Shown one piece after another: positions 11,131 through 21,837 of a stretch of 64,000 nt of DNA (within the stretch, counting starts at the first letter, position 1; each line of letters begins with the position of its first letter). Below the pieces are notes generated by a model. That model was given only the letters and a program-made list of their open reading frames with translations, ran no database searches and was not told the DNA's origin. The translations under genes and the position numbers were made by a program. The stretch lies in contig OZ024835.1 of NCBI GenBank assembly GCA_964016985.1, positions 317,501 through 381,500 of the forward strand. Direction: 5' to 3'. The stretch is from Anodontia alba. Lineage: Eukaryota; Mollusca; Bivalvia; Lucinida; Lucinidae.

Positions 11131-13633
11131 TTTAGCTCACCTGAGCATAAGCTCAGGGTGAGCTATTGTCATCACCCTATGTCCGTCGTCCGTCGTATCC
11201 AATTAGTTTGTTAACACTCTATAGAGGTCACAGTTTTGACCCAATCTTGATGAAACTTGGTCAGAATGTTTGCCTCTATGAAATCTAGGTCAAGTTTGAT
11301 ACTGGGTTACTTGGGGTCAAAAACTAGGTCACCAGGTCAAATCAAAGGAAAAACTTGTTAACACTCTACAGGTCATAATTTTGACCCAATCTTGATGAAA
11401 CTTGCTCAAAATGTTTGCCTCTATTAAATCTAGGTCAAGTTCGAAACTGGGTCACTTGGGGTCAAAAACTAGGTAACCGGGCCAGATCAGCAGAAAACTT
11501 TGTTAACACTCTAGCGGTCACATTTTTGAAGCAATCAATGATCTTGCTCAATATATTTGTCTTGATGATTTCTAGGTCGTTCGAAACTGGGTCACCTGGG
11601 GTCAAAAACTAGGTCACCTGGCCAGATCAGCAGAAAACGTTGTTAACACTCTAGCAGTCACATTTTTGAAGCAATCATCATGAATCTTGCTCAATATGTT
11701 TGTCCTGATGATTTCTAGGTCAAATTCGAAACTGGGTCACTTGGGGTCAAAAACTAGGTCACCGGGCCAGACCAGCAGAAAACCTTAACATTCTAGCGGT
11801 CACATTTTTGAAGCAATCATCATGAATCTTGCTCATTATGTTTGTCTTGATGAATTCTAGGTCAAGTTCGAAACTGGGTCACCTGGGGTCAAAAACTAGG
11901 TCACCTGGCCAGATCAGCAGAAAACCTTGTTAACACTCTAGCAGTCACATTTTTGAAGCAGACATCATGAATCTCGCTCAATATGTTTGCCTGGATAATT
12001 TCTAGCTCAAGTTCGAAACTGGGTCACTTGGGGTCAAAAACTAGGTCACCGGGCCAGATCAGCAGAAAACCTTGTTAACACTCTAGCGGTCACATTTTTG
12101 AAGCAATCAACATGAATCTTGCTCAATATATTTGTCTTGATGATTTCTAGGTCAGATCTGAAACTGGGTCACCTGGGGTCAAAAACTAGGTCACCTAGCC
12201 AGATCAGCAGAAAACATTGTTAACACTCCAGCAGTCACATTTTTGAAGCAATCATCATGAATCTTGCTCAATATGTTTGTCTTGATGTTTCTAGGTCAAG
12301 TTCGAAACTGGGTCACTTGGGGTCAAAAACTAGGTCACTGGGCCAGATCAGTAGAAAACCTTGTTAACACTCTAGCGGTCACATTTTTGAAGCAATTATC
12401 ATGAATCTTGCTCAATATATTTGTCTTGATGATTTCTAGGTCAGATCTGAAACTGGGTCACCTGGGGTCAAAAACTAGGTCACCTAGCCAGATCAGCAGA
12501 AAACCTTGTTAACACTCTAGCAGTCACATTTTTGAAGCAATCATCATGAATCTTGCTCAATATGTTTGTCTTGATGTTTCTAGGTCAAGTTCGAAACTGG
12601 GTCACTACGGGTCAAAAACTAGGTCACTGGGCCAGATCAGTAGAAAACCTTGTTAACACTCTAGCGGTCTCATTTTTTAAGCAATCATCATGAATCTTGC
12701 TCAATATGTTTGTCTTGATGATTTCTAGGTCAAGTTCTAAACTGGGTCACTTGGGGTCAAAAACTAGGTCACCTGGCCAGATCAGCAGAAAACCTTTTTA
12801 ACACTCTAGCAGTCACATTTTTGAAGCAATCATCATGAATCCTGCTCAAAATGTTTGTCTTGATGATTTATAGGCCGAGGTCGAAACTGGGTCATTTGGA
12901 GTCAAAAACTAGGTCACCGGCCAAATCAGAAGAAAACCTTGTTAACACTCTAGCGGTCACATTTTTGAAGCAATAATCATGAATCTTGCTCAAAATGATT
13001 GTCTTGATGATTTCTAGGTCAGGTTCGAAACTGGGTCACGTGATGTCAAAAACTAGGTCACCAGGCCAAACCTGCAGAAAACCTTGTTAACATTCTAGCG
13101 GTCACATTTATGAAGCAATTATCATGAATCTTGCACAAAATGTTTGTCTTGATGAGTTCTAGGAAATGTTTGAAACTAGGTCACTTGGGGTCAAAAACTA
13201 GGTCACCGGGCCAAATCAGCAGAAAACCTTGTTAACACTCTAGCGGTCACATTTTTGAAACAATCATCATGAATCTGGCTCAAAATGTTTGTCTTGATGA
13301 TTTCTAGGTCAAGTTCGAATCTGGAACACCTGGGGTCAAAAACTAGGTCACCTGGCCAAATAAGCGTAAAATCTTGTTATCACTCTAGCGGTCACATTTT
13401 TCAAGCAATCATCATGAATCTTGCACAAAATGTTTGTCTTGATGAGTTCTAGGTCAAGTTCGAAACTGGGTCGCTTGGTATCAAAAACTAGGTCACCGGG
13501 CCAAATCAGCAGAAAACTTTGTTATAATCATTTTGAACTTTGATCAGAATGTTTGCCTTGATCAGTTCTAGATCAGGCTCTCAAAGTGCTATGTTGCTCA
13601 GGTGAGCGTTACAGGGCCATCATGGCCCTCTTG
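11131..13633 (-). mobile_element. Satellite-bearing element, right array (~145 bp unit)
   Basis: One end at 11131 begins TTTAGCTCACCTGAGC and forms a hairpin with the following GCTCAGGGTGAGC. The other end (13523-13633) is the inverted counterpart of 3869-3985 and finishes with the palindrome AGGGCCATCATGGCCCT followed by CTTG. Between them are about fifteen units of 141-145 bp. The word GTCAAAAACTAGG recurs at 11316, 11461, 11602, 11746, 11888, 12033, 12178, 12322, 12467, 12611, 12756, 12901, 13045, 13190 and 13335. Orientation is opposite to the 3.9-6.1 kb array. No coding capacity. Probably a non-autonomous element mobilised in trans. Confidence 0.75.
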
Positions 13634-13835
13634 TTTGACCTGGTGATCTAGTTTTTGACCCCAAGTAAACCAGTATTGAACCTGACCTAGATTTTATAGA
13701 GGCAAACATTCTGACTAAGTTTCATCAAGATTCGATCAAAACTGTGACCTCTAGAGTGTTAACAAACTAATTGTTGACGACGGACATAGGGTGATGACAA
13801 TAGCTCACCCTGAGCTTTTGCTCAGAGGAGCTAAA
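13634..13835 (+). mobile_element. Terminal fragment of a third copy of the satellite-bearing element
   Basis: Starts in mid-unit and ends with the hairpin terminus, so that GAGCTAAA at 13828-13835 mirrors TTTAGCTC at 11131. About 190 bp are the inverse of 11131-11345. It could be the far half of the left element, split by insertion of the 11131-13633 copy, but a duplicated terminal block at 11010-11117 complicates that reading. Confidence 0.6.
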
Positions 13836-14206
13836 AAAGTAACAATTTCCTACGCTAGGGTTAGTGAAAAGGCACACTCGACCAAATCAGAAATATTCTT
13901 CCGCTAGGGTTAGAAGAGCAGTAGTAATGGCGAATCACCTGTATCCTAACCCCTAACCCTAACCCGCGGGGACAAACACCCTAGTATGCCACGTGTTTGC
14001 GAAGTAAATCCAGGGTATGTAGCCCCAGCAATAAAAATTTGATCAGAGTTCTGTGACCTTTATGCGCATGCCCAGCCTATATTGACGGACAGACACATGG
14101 ACGTATGGCAGAGGGTAAAACTATATGCCTTCCTCCATTTTGTGGTTGGGGCATAGAGAGAACTTTAAAAACTGCAATGACTAAAGAAGGGTCATCCATA
14201 TATATC
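13836..14206. other. Spacer with telomere-like CCCTAA words
   Basis: About three consecutive CCCTAA-type repeats lie at 13944-13965, and two separate CTAGGGTTAG words occur nearby (about 13856 and 13902). The rest shows no gene or element. Confidence 0.5.
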
Positions 14207-14690
14207 TTTTTTTTTTTTTTTTTTTTTCTTCTTTTGGGAATGTTTGTGTGTTTATTTAAAAAAGGTAAGAGAAAAGTCCAGGGAGTGCCACAATCACAAA
14301 CCGCAGCCCTTGCCAGACCCTAAGAGGAAGAGGAAACCGACACATCTACAAATCTAAACAAGCACAAACCGAACAAACGTACGAAAAGCACTAAGATTAG
14401 CTCTCTCTTCTCCAAGCGAGGTAATCGCAATACTAAAAGGACTGAGAAACACAAGAACAAAATGACACACGGAAAGACATACAACAAATCGCCACGTAGA
14501 AAAAACCACAAAGCAACAAAGAGTAAGACTAACACAGGGACCACCGCCTTAGAACGGTCGGTAGAGCAAACCACCGGGGGATTTAAAGCACTTTTACAGC
14601 TAGCTAACTTCACCCTGGGTCCCGATGCTACTCTTAATACACAAAACATAAAATTTCGGTTCACATAAAGGCTCCCAACTCAGTCAATGC
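14207..14690 (-). repeat. Dispersed repeat with poly(T) and an inverted relative at 5.8 kb
   Basis: A 21-nt T run (14207-14227) is followed at 14251-14256 by TTTATT. Read on the minus strand this is AATAAA about 24 nt before a poly(A) tail, as in a retroposed transcript. Positions 14257-14427 match the insertion at 5793-5957 in inverse orientation. The plus strand also shows a lysine-rich frame continuing to 14668 after one indel, so strand and origin are ambiguous. I do not recognise the product and do not call a gene. Confidence 0.5.
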
Positions 14691-15809
14691 ATCAAAGCGA
14701 AAACATAAAAATCAAATTAATCACTATAATAGACAAAGACGAGTACCCATGGCTAATTCTATTGTATGCCAGAGTAAATGAAAACCAATAGTTGAACCAC
14801 GGCGGGCCAAGCCAAAGACATATCGTCAAGCCCCAACCCACTGGTTAAAGTTTTACGAAGAGGTCGTCATTGAGTCTCAGGCCCGAACCGCCGTCGTGCA
14901 ATTAAAGAGTGAAGCAGCGCCATCAACAATGATTGGTTGACAACTAGGCATGCAGTCTGCCGCAAAATATCTTTTATAGCGGTTAATACCTGAGAACTTC
15001 TGTTTTCCGTTGATATCTCCTTTAGATAAACTGCGCGTGCGCGTGCGCGCGCGTGTGTGTCGAGAGAGAGAAAGGTGGGGTGGGGTGTGGAAAGCAATTC
15101 AGCTCTTCAGACAGACTGGGTTTATGCATTGCTAACTCTCTCATAATTACGTTTTGCAATAGCGAGTAAAATACTTATTTCATTATGTCCTTAACTGTGA
15201 CACTGTTAGACTGCATGTTTGTGCAGCCTTATCCGTGTCAATCATATCTGTATGACGTGACACAGTCTGATCAAGGTATGTATTCGTGTTCTGTCACAGA
15301 TTTTAATATGTTATAGAACGACAACATGGACATGGATTCTTGTGCTAGCTGCGGGCTATGAAGAATCAGAGCAGCATACGCATTGTGCAGTCGGTTGAGA
15401 ATTTTCTTTTTCCGGCTACAGAATTATACTGTTTAATATACTGGTGAATAGAAAATACCCTTTTCAGACTACAAAGATGTACAGGAAGATATCGGTCTTT
15501 CCCCTTTGTCCATTGCAGTGATGGAGAAAAAGACTAAAATATGTATTAGAACCCGATAAGAGCCCGTAATTCTAAGAACTGCTACCCACCCTAAATGTTA
15601 TTCACACTATTTTTGTATTTGCAAAATACATGTTTAAAAAATTAAATATAATTATTTACTTATTACGAGGCATAATTTACAGAAACGTACGGCAATCTTA
15701 TTTCGATTATCATGATGTATGATGTCCCTCAGTTACTTCACTTTCTGTGTAATTCACAAGTAAGCTCGCCAAATGCACGACTGTCCGAAACACATACGAG
15801 TATTCGTGA

Positions 15810-15810
<1 letters not shown>
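14691..15810. other. Non-coding stretch with an alternating purine-pyrimidine run
   Basis: A GCGTGCGCGCGCGTGTGTGT run followed by GAGAGAGA lies at about 15030-15075 and could adopt Z-DNA. Otherwise AT-rich sequence without a recognised gene or repeat. Confidence 0.5.
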
Positions 15811-15856
<46 letters not shown>

Positions 15857-15872
15857 CACACACACACACACA
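15811..15872. repeat. (CA)n microsatellite
   Basis: About 31 CA dinucleotides with a single G interruption at about 15850. Confidence 0.95.
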
Positions 15873-16942
15873 AGGTGGATGTTAAGAAAATAATCTCATG
15901 TGTAGATCGTCATTAACACTGCTTCTTGTTTGCTAATGACAGAGATTCCTGTTACCAGTCTCAGCCATTTATGTTCAGATTTAAAAATACCTGTTTCTCC
16001 CTTGTTTTCAGATCAATATTATTACATTTGGTATCAGCATTTAGCTTCAAGCAGAAGCATTAAAAATAAATAAAGAAAACATTCACATTTTAAATATCAG
16101 GCTCACATCTCTAGAACTCGCAACCTGACCCTGTACGGCAAAATTACCGCAGTTTTCTTTAAAATCCGTTTACAAAAAATACTTTTTTCTCACTCATTTG
16201 ATTGAACAGCGAATAGTTTTTTTATCAGTGTTTCACAGAATGCAATGCAGTTAACAAGTGATAAGCGCTAATTCCTAATAGTGTCAGCCTCTGTAACTAA
16301 AAAGTCGAAAGAATGCCCTATATTATACGTAGTTTACCTCAAGATCTGCTACATATTCGTAAGTATACTATAGAAGAAATATAGCTTTCTCCATTATGTT
16401 CATGCCTTTGTTATTAAATTTGGTATCCGTATTTAGCGGTTGAGTTAGTGGTTAGGATCAGCGGGCAAAAAGAATGGGATGAAACTGCCCAGATGCTGAT
16501 CTGTTTCTGAGCAATGCACACGTTACTTTGTTTAACAGTTTCGACACGATGCGCTTAAAGTATTTGCCGTCAAACTGAAAAGGATTCGAGGTGATGGGGC
16601 GAAACCCGGGTTTACGCCGCTACCTAATGACGGCATAAACCCGAAACGATCAATCGAAATCATTTACGTCACTTCCGCGAAAATCGAGTGGGCTTTGTCA
16701 TTCTTCACTTAGCGGTCAATGAGATAGGACCAGTATCCTTTAGTTCCGATTTTAATACCAGTATCCTTTAGTTCCGATTTTAATACCATTTTATTATTAT
16801 TATTAGTTTAATTTGTATTCAAATACTAAGGTAAAGGTCTGTTTAGGTTTGAATTCCATTAGAAAATTTAACTTTGTTAAATGCCCCATAAATGCGCAAA
16901 ACACACTGATTACTTTCAATTATATAAGAAGTCAGGAATAGA
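15873..16942. other. Non-coding stretch with a 28-bp tandem duplication
   Basis: A 28-bp unit starting CCAGTATCCTTTAGTTCCGA is present twice in tandem at about 16730-16785. A weak palindrome (GGGTTTACGCCG against CGGCATAAACCC) lies near 16608-16642. No gene recognised. Confidence 0.5.
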
Positions 16943-16970
16943 GGGGGGGGGGGGGGGGGGGGAGGGGGGG
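16943..16970. repeat. Poly(G) tract, G20-A-G7
   Basis: Twenty consecutive G, one A, then seven G on the plus strand. Capable of G-quadruplex formation and prone to length errors in sequencing. It lies about 50 bp upstream of the splice-site-like tract that precedes LINE J. Confidence 0.95.
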
Positions 16971-16989
16971 TATCAGTGTATCTACAGGA

Positions 16990-17024
16990 CCTCTGGTTTA
17001 TTTATATTTTCTTATCTGTTTCAG
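16990..17024 (+). promoter_or_regulatory. 3' splice site, separated from its exon by LINE J
   Basis: A pyrimidine-rich tract (TTTATTTATATTTTCTTATC) ends in TGTTTCAG at 17024, a good acceptor. The AAATGCCAGA that follows is the start of the zinc-finger exon now found intact at 28559. The 13-bp target duplication of LINE J (17022-17034 and 28556-28568) begins with the CAG itself, so J inserted on the intron-exon border. Confidence 0.65.
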
Positions 17025-17583
17025 AAATGCCAGATCTCTGGGTATTAAACTTTCTGCCTTGCCGAGGCCCTGGGGGCTCAATTCCCACTGGGAACGTTGC
17101 TAGCTTGATGAGCAGTAATTGTCCCCTTTGGGAAGAGCGAAGAGGAAATACCACCCGTTTGCCGTGGGTGGCAACCCGTAAGCCGGAAAGGAGGATCCTG
17201 GAGATTGAGGGACACCCCAGGGATCTCCAGGTGTCTCAACACATCTCTTTGGCCTCTGATTCGGTGTAGAAGGGTGTCCGTGGTAGGCTCGACACGGATA
17301 AGCGGCTGGTCGTGCCAAGCCCTAGGAAATCACTTTTCTTTCTCTTCCTTGCTTTGTATCGCACTGATACCGACCATGTGCCCATAATCTTTTTCTTAAC
17401 CTTTGTCATTCCTAGAAGGCGACGGCTTATTGAGTCAATCGTATGGCTATCATAGTTGTACGAGTATCTTGTCTGTGTATCTCTAGCATTGGTGAGTAGG
17501 AAATCCGCTCCAATGAAATGTTCCCTTGTTGGGCTCCGTGGTGGGTGGAGAGCACGGAGGAGAGAAATATTAATTATTTCAAC

Positions 17584-18829
17584 ATGACGAATAAAACAAA
17601 AGGAAAAAGACAAAAACCCTCTACCGACACAGAATCTGATGACCAAGCGTCACAAAAGCCATCAACCAGTCAAACACGTGAAACACTATCAAAAACATCT
17701 CGATTTCTTGTCATATCCTCTCTTGAAGACAACAAATCTATATGTTCACTGTCGCCTTTCGTTATATTTAAAACAATAAAAAGCATTGCTGGTGAACCAA
17801 AAAGTATCAAAAATTTAAAATCGGGTGACTTGCTAGTTGAATGTGAACGTGAATCACATATCAAAAACCTGTTGAAAACAACTACATTCTTCGACATTAA
17901 ATGCCAAGTTAAATTACACAATACCCTCAATTCTTCCAAGGGTATTGTTCGTTGTCCGGCCCTTAAGGGCTGTACCAACGAACATATTGTTGAGGAGATG
18001 AGAGACCAAGGTGTATTAGCAGTTCGAAGAATCCAGGTTCGTCGTGATGGTCAGATAAGACCCACGAATACTTTTGTATTTACTTTCAATACACCCGAGT
18101 TACCGAAAATGGCAACAGTTGGTTATCTCCGAGTACCTGTAGAAGTTTACATCCCGAACCCACTGCGGTGTTATCGATGTCAAATGTTTGGCCACCATGA
18201 AGACAATTGCAGCAGACCAGCTATCTGTGTCAATTGTGGTGAGCCTCAACATGATACTGAGGACTCTGGTAGATGTACACGAACGTCAAAATGTTTTAAC
18301 TGTTCTGGCAATCATGCTGCGAATTCACGTGATTGCCAATCCTGGCACAAAGAAAAAGAAATCATGAAAATAAAGTACACTAATAACATCTCTTTTCAGG
18401 AAGCTCGACAAAAGGTAGAAAAACCAGTTAGCACAAGTTATGCCAGCGTGACAAAATCCACCCAAGTGAAACCATCTAAAGATGCTCAAACGCAAACAGA
18501 TCCTGTGATTATTACAACTTTCACAGACACAAATACAAACGGTAAAGACAGTGACAAAAACATTACAGTTACGACATCACAAAAAACAGAAAAAAATATT
18601 GAAACCAGGAACAATCGACATGATTAAAAGAGATATGGCACGTGATCGTCAAAGACAGAGAACTCAAACTGTACGTAAAGATAGAACAGCGGTTGATGGA
18701 AAACTGACCAAAGCATCAGATAATCCGTTTAGCGTTTTGGAGGACATGGAGGATAATGATTCTGTGATCTTTTCAGAATCCCCTCCAGGTGTTCCAAAAG
18801 GTACAATTATTCGTATTAACCCAGTCTGA
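17584..18829 (+). pseudogene. LINE J ORF1 (gag-like), one frameshift
   Basis: Starts at ATG 17584 (MTNKTKGKRQKP); an upstream in-frame ATG at 17518 would add 22 residues of 5' UTR-type sequence and is less likely. The order matches intact copies: an RNA-binding-like region (RFLVISSLEDNKSICSLSPF), then three zinc knuckles starting CYRCQMFGHHEDNC, CVNCGEPQHD and CFNCSGNHAANSRDC, then a polar tail. The frame shifts near the A-rich run at 18581-18600 and continues in the next frame to the stop at 18827-18829. Role in the family: binds the element RNA to form the retrotransposition particle. Confidence 0.85.
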
Positions 18830-18858
18830 TAACACTATCATCCATCTGATAAATAACC

Positions 18859-21685
18859 ATGGTATTTAAACATAAAATAATACAGTGGAATTGTCGAGGT
18901 CTTAAGGCAAATTACAATGAGTTATTACTTCTTTTAACTCTTCTAAGACCATCTGTGTCTTGCTTGCAAGAAACGCATCTGAAACCGGATGAAAACGTAG
19001 ATATCAAAGATTTCCATACATATAATTATGTTTATTCAGGTGGTCAACGACCATCTGGTGGAAGCTCTATTTTAGTAAAATCTTCTATTCCACATAGAGA
19101 AATTAAACTTAAGACAGAACTTCAAGCTGTTGCAGTTTCAGTTTCCTTGGATAAGGAGACCACTATTTGTTCTGTTTATATTCCTCCATCTTTTTCACTA
19201 AAGACAGAACAGTTGGAATCGTTGCTTAAGCAGCTACCTTCGCCTTACATATTAGTAGGTGACTTTAACGGTCATAATATCCTATGGGGGTGTAAAAATA
19301 ATAATAACAGAGGTGAAGTGCTTGAGAATTTTATTGCTAAAAATGATTTATGTTTAAAGAATGATAAATCTCAAACATATCTTCATCCTGCAACAGGTCA
19401 TTTCTCTTCTTTAGATCTATCCTTGTGCCACCCGTCCCTACTGCTTGACAATGATTGGTCAGTTTGTGACGATCAACATGGAAGTGATCACTTCCCAGTA
19501 TTGATGGAAAGTGTCACTTGTTCAGACGATGACCATAACCCAAAATGGAAACTAAATAAAGCTAACTGGGAGTTGTTTCATACCATGTGTGATAACGAAC
19601 TGTCAGTAGAGCATTTCAGTGACTCATCTGATATTGTTGCTGATTTTACTGCATCACTTATTAATATTTCTAATAAATGTATTCCTAAGACCTCTACTTA
19701 TCCAAAGAAAAGCAAACCATGGTTTAATGATGACTGTAAAGAAGCTATTAAACAACGTTAAGAAGCATTATCGAAATTCTGCAAGAATCCATCAAAAGAG
19801 AAATTAAATGATATAAAAGTATTTAGAGCAAAAGCTCGTAGAACTGTAAGAGCCTCAAAAAGAAAATCTTGGAGATCTTACATTTCTAAAATAAGTAATA
19901 GAACACCAGTTAAAAAGGTTTGGGATATGGTACGAAAAATATCTGGTAAATTTAAACCACCCAATTATACTCATCTTAATATTGACGATGAAGAAAAAGT
20001 TTCTACAAAGAAAGACATTGCTGATACTCTAGGAAGTACATTTATGAGAAACTCATCAGCAAGAAATTATTCAAATAAATTCCAAACTATCAAAAAAGAA
20101 CAAGAAAAACGAAAACTTAATTTCAATTCGCCTAACAATGAGAACTATAACAATCCTTTTAATCTCTCTGAACTCGTTGAAGCCATCGAAAAGTCCCATG
20201 ATACCGCTACAGGTCCAGATGATATTCATTATCAGATGTTGAAACATCTTCCAAAAAGATCACTTCAAACTCTTTTGAATATTTTTAATATTATTTGGGA
20301 AACAGGGGAATACCCAGAAACTTGGCGTTTAGCTACAATAATACCAATTCCCAAACCTGGAAAAGATCATGCAGAACCCACAAATTATCGACCAATAGCT
20401 CTTACAAGTTGTCTGTGTAAAACGTTAGAAAGAATGATAAATAAACGATTAGTTTGGTACTTAGAATCCAATAAACTTATATCTGAATATCAGTCGGGCT
20501 TCCGAACTGAACGTAGTACCAATGACAATTTGATCAGACTGGAAACATTTATTCGTAATGCTTTTATTAAAAAGGAACATGTTGTAGCAATATTTTTCGA
20601 CTTGGAAAAAGCCTATGATACCACCTGGCGCTATGGTATATTAAAGGACTTACATGATAGCGGATTAAAAGGACGTCTACCCAGCTTCATTCAAAGTTTT
20701 CTTGAAGACCATACTATACAGGTGCGAGTTGGATCTACCTTGTCTGACCTTTATGATCAAGAACAGGGTGTTCCTCAAGGCAGCATTCTTTCAACTACAT
20801 TATTCAACATCAAAATTAATAATATCGTGAAATGTTTAGATGACAAAACAGATTGCTCTTTATACGTTGATGATTTTTGTATATGTTATCGGTCAAAAAA
20901 CATGCGAACTGTAGAAAGGAAATTACAGCAAAATTTAACTAGAATAGAAGACTGGGCTACAAATAACGGATTCAAATTTTCCAAGTCAAAAACTCAATGC
21001 GTTCATTTCTGTCATCTTCGAAAGAAACACGACCATCCAGATCTATACTTATACGGATCTCAAATTCCAGTTGTCGAAGAAGTCAAATTTCTTGGGGTTA
21101 TATTGATCGAAAACTATCTTTCTTACCCCATATCAAATATCTTAAAGCTAAATGTTTGAAAGCTCTTAATCTGTTAAAAGTTTTAGCACATACAAGTTGG
21201 GGAGCTGATCGTGTTACCTTGTTAAATCTTTATCGCTCCTTAATCAGATCCAAACTGGATTATGGTTCGGTTGTGTATGGTTCTGCCAGAAAGTCCTATT
21301 TACAAAAGTTAGATACGATTCATCACCAAGGACTTCGTCTGGCTCTGGGAGCTTTTCAAACTTCTCCGGTTACAAGTCTTTATGTAGAAGCAGATGAACC
21401 ATCCTTGGCATTACGCAGAGAAAAACTTGCTCTCCAATACGCCATCAGACTTGCTGCTTATCCGAATAACACTGCTTCCAAAACTACCTACCCATCACAA
21501 TTTTCAGATTTATACGAAAGCAAACCTCACGCCATTAAGCCTTTTGGATTACGTATATTACCATTATTAGAAGGCTCAAAAATACATCCTAAAAACATAC
21601 AAGAACATGATATGGCCACCCTACCATCTTGGTGCATTAAGAAACCCACAGTTTTATTTGATTTGCATAATGGTAAAAAGTCGGA
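18859..21685 (+). pseudogene. LINE J ORF2, 5' part (endonuclease and RT), broken
   Basis: Begins at ATG 18859, 29 nt after the ORF1 stop. Endonuclease motifs: IIQWNCRG, LQETHLK, LVGDFNGHNILWG, SDHFPV. An in-frame nonsense codon at 19759-19761 (TAA where other copies encode Lys) stops it after 300 codons, and the same frame continues to 21159 with RT motifs FFDLEKAYDTTWR, QGVPQGSILS and YVDD. A single missing T near 21102 shifts the frame in the FLGVIFDRKLS segment. LINE I then interrupts it. The nonsense codon, the frameshift and the insertion make it non-functional. Confidence 0.9.
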
Positions 21686-21707
21686 TGATGATGAGTTCAG
21701 GTTTAAC

Positions 21708-21738
21708 GACGCATCAACCCATGAGGGTCATTTGCGTC
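21708..21738 (-). promoter_or_regulatory. Conserved 3'-terminal hairpin of the LINE RNA
   Basis: On the element strand the stem GACGCaaATGACCC / GGGTtgATGCGTC closes a 4-nt loop just upstream of the (TCA)n tail. It is present in every copy in the window and in J. A different 302-bp retroposon (59219-59520) has the same hairpin with a G-C to A-T pair change in the outer stem, which is covariation. In related LINEs such 3' structures are recognised by reverse transcriptase to start target-primed synthesis; that role is inferred here. Confidence 0.7.
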
Positions 21739-21837
21739 AAAATGGTGAACTAACATGGTTCTGTAGTGAAACGATTATAATGATAAGTCATAAATGCATA
21801 AAATGTAAAATTAGAACGAATTTAAAAATTAAAGCAG

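Noticed and set aside
11131..13633. Possible CRISPR-like regular repeats
   Set aside because: Units are ~145 bp with no short conserved repeat alternating with unique spacers; this is a eukaryotic satellite-type array.
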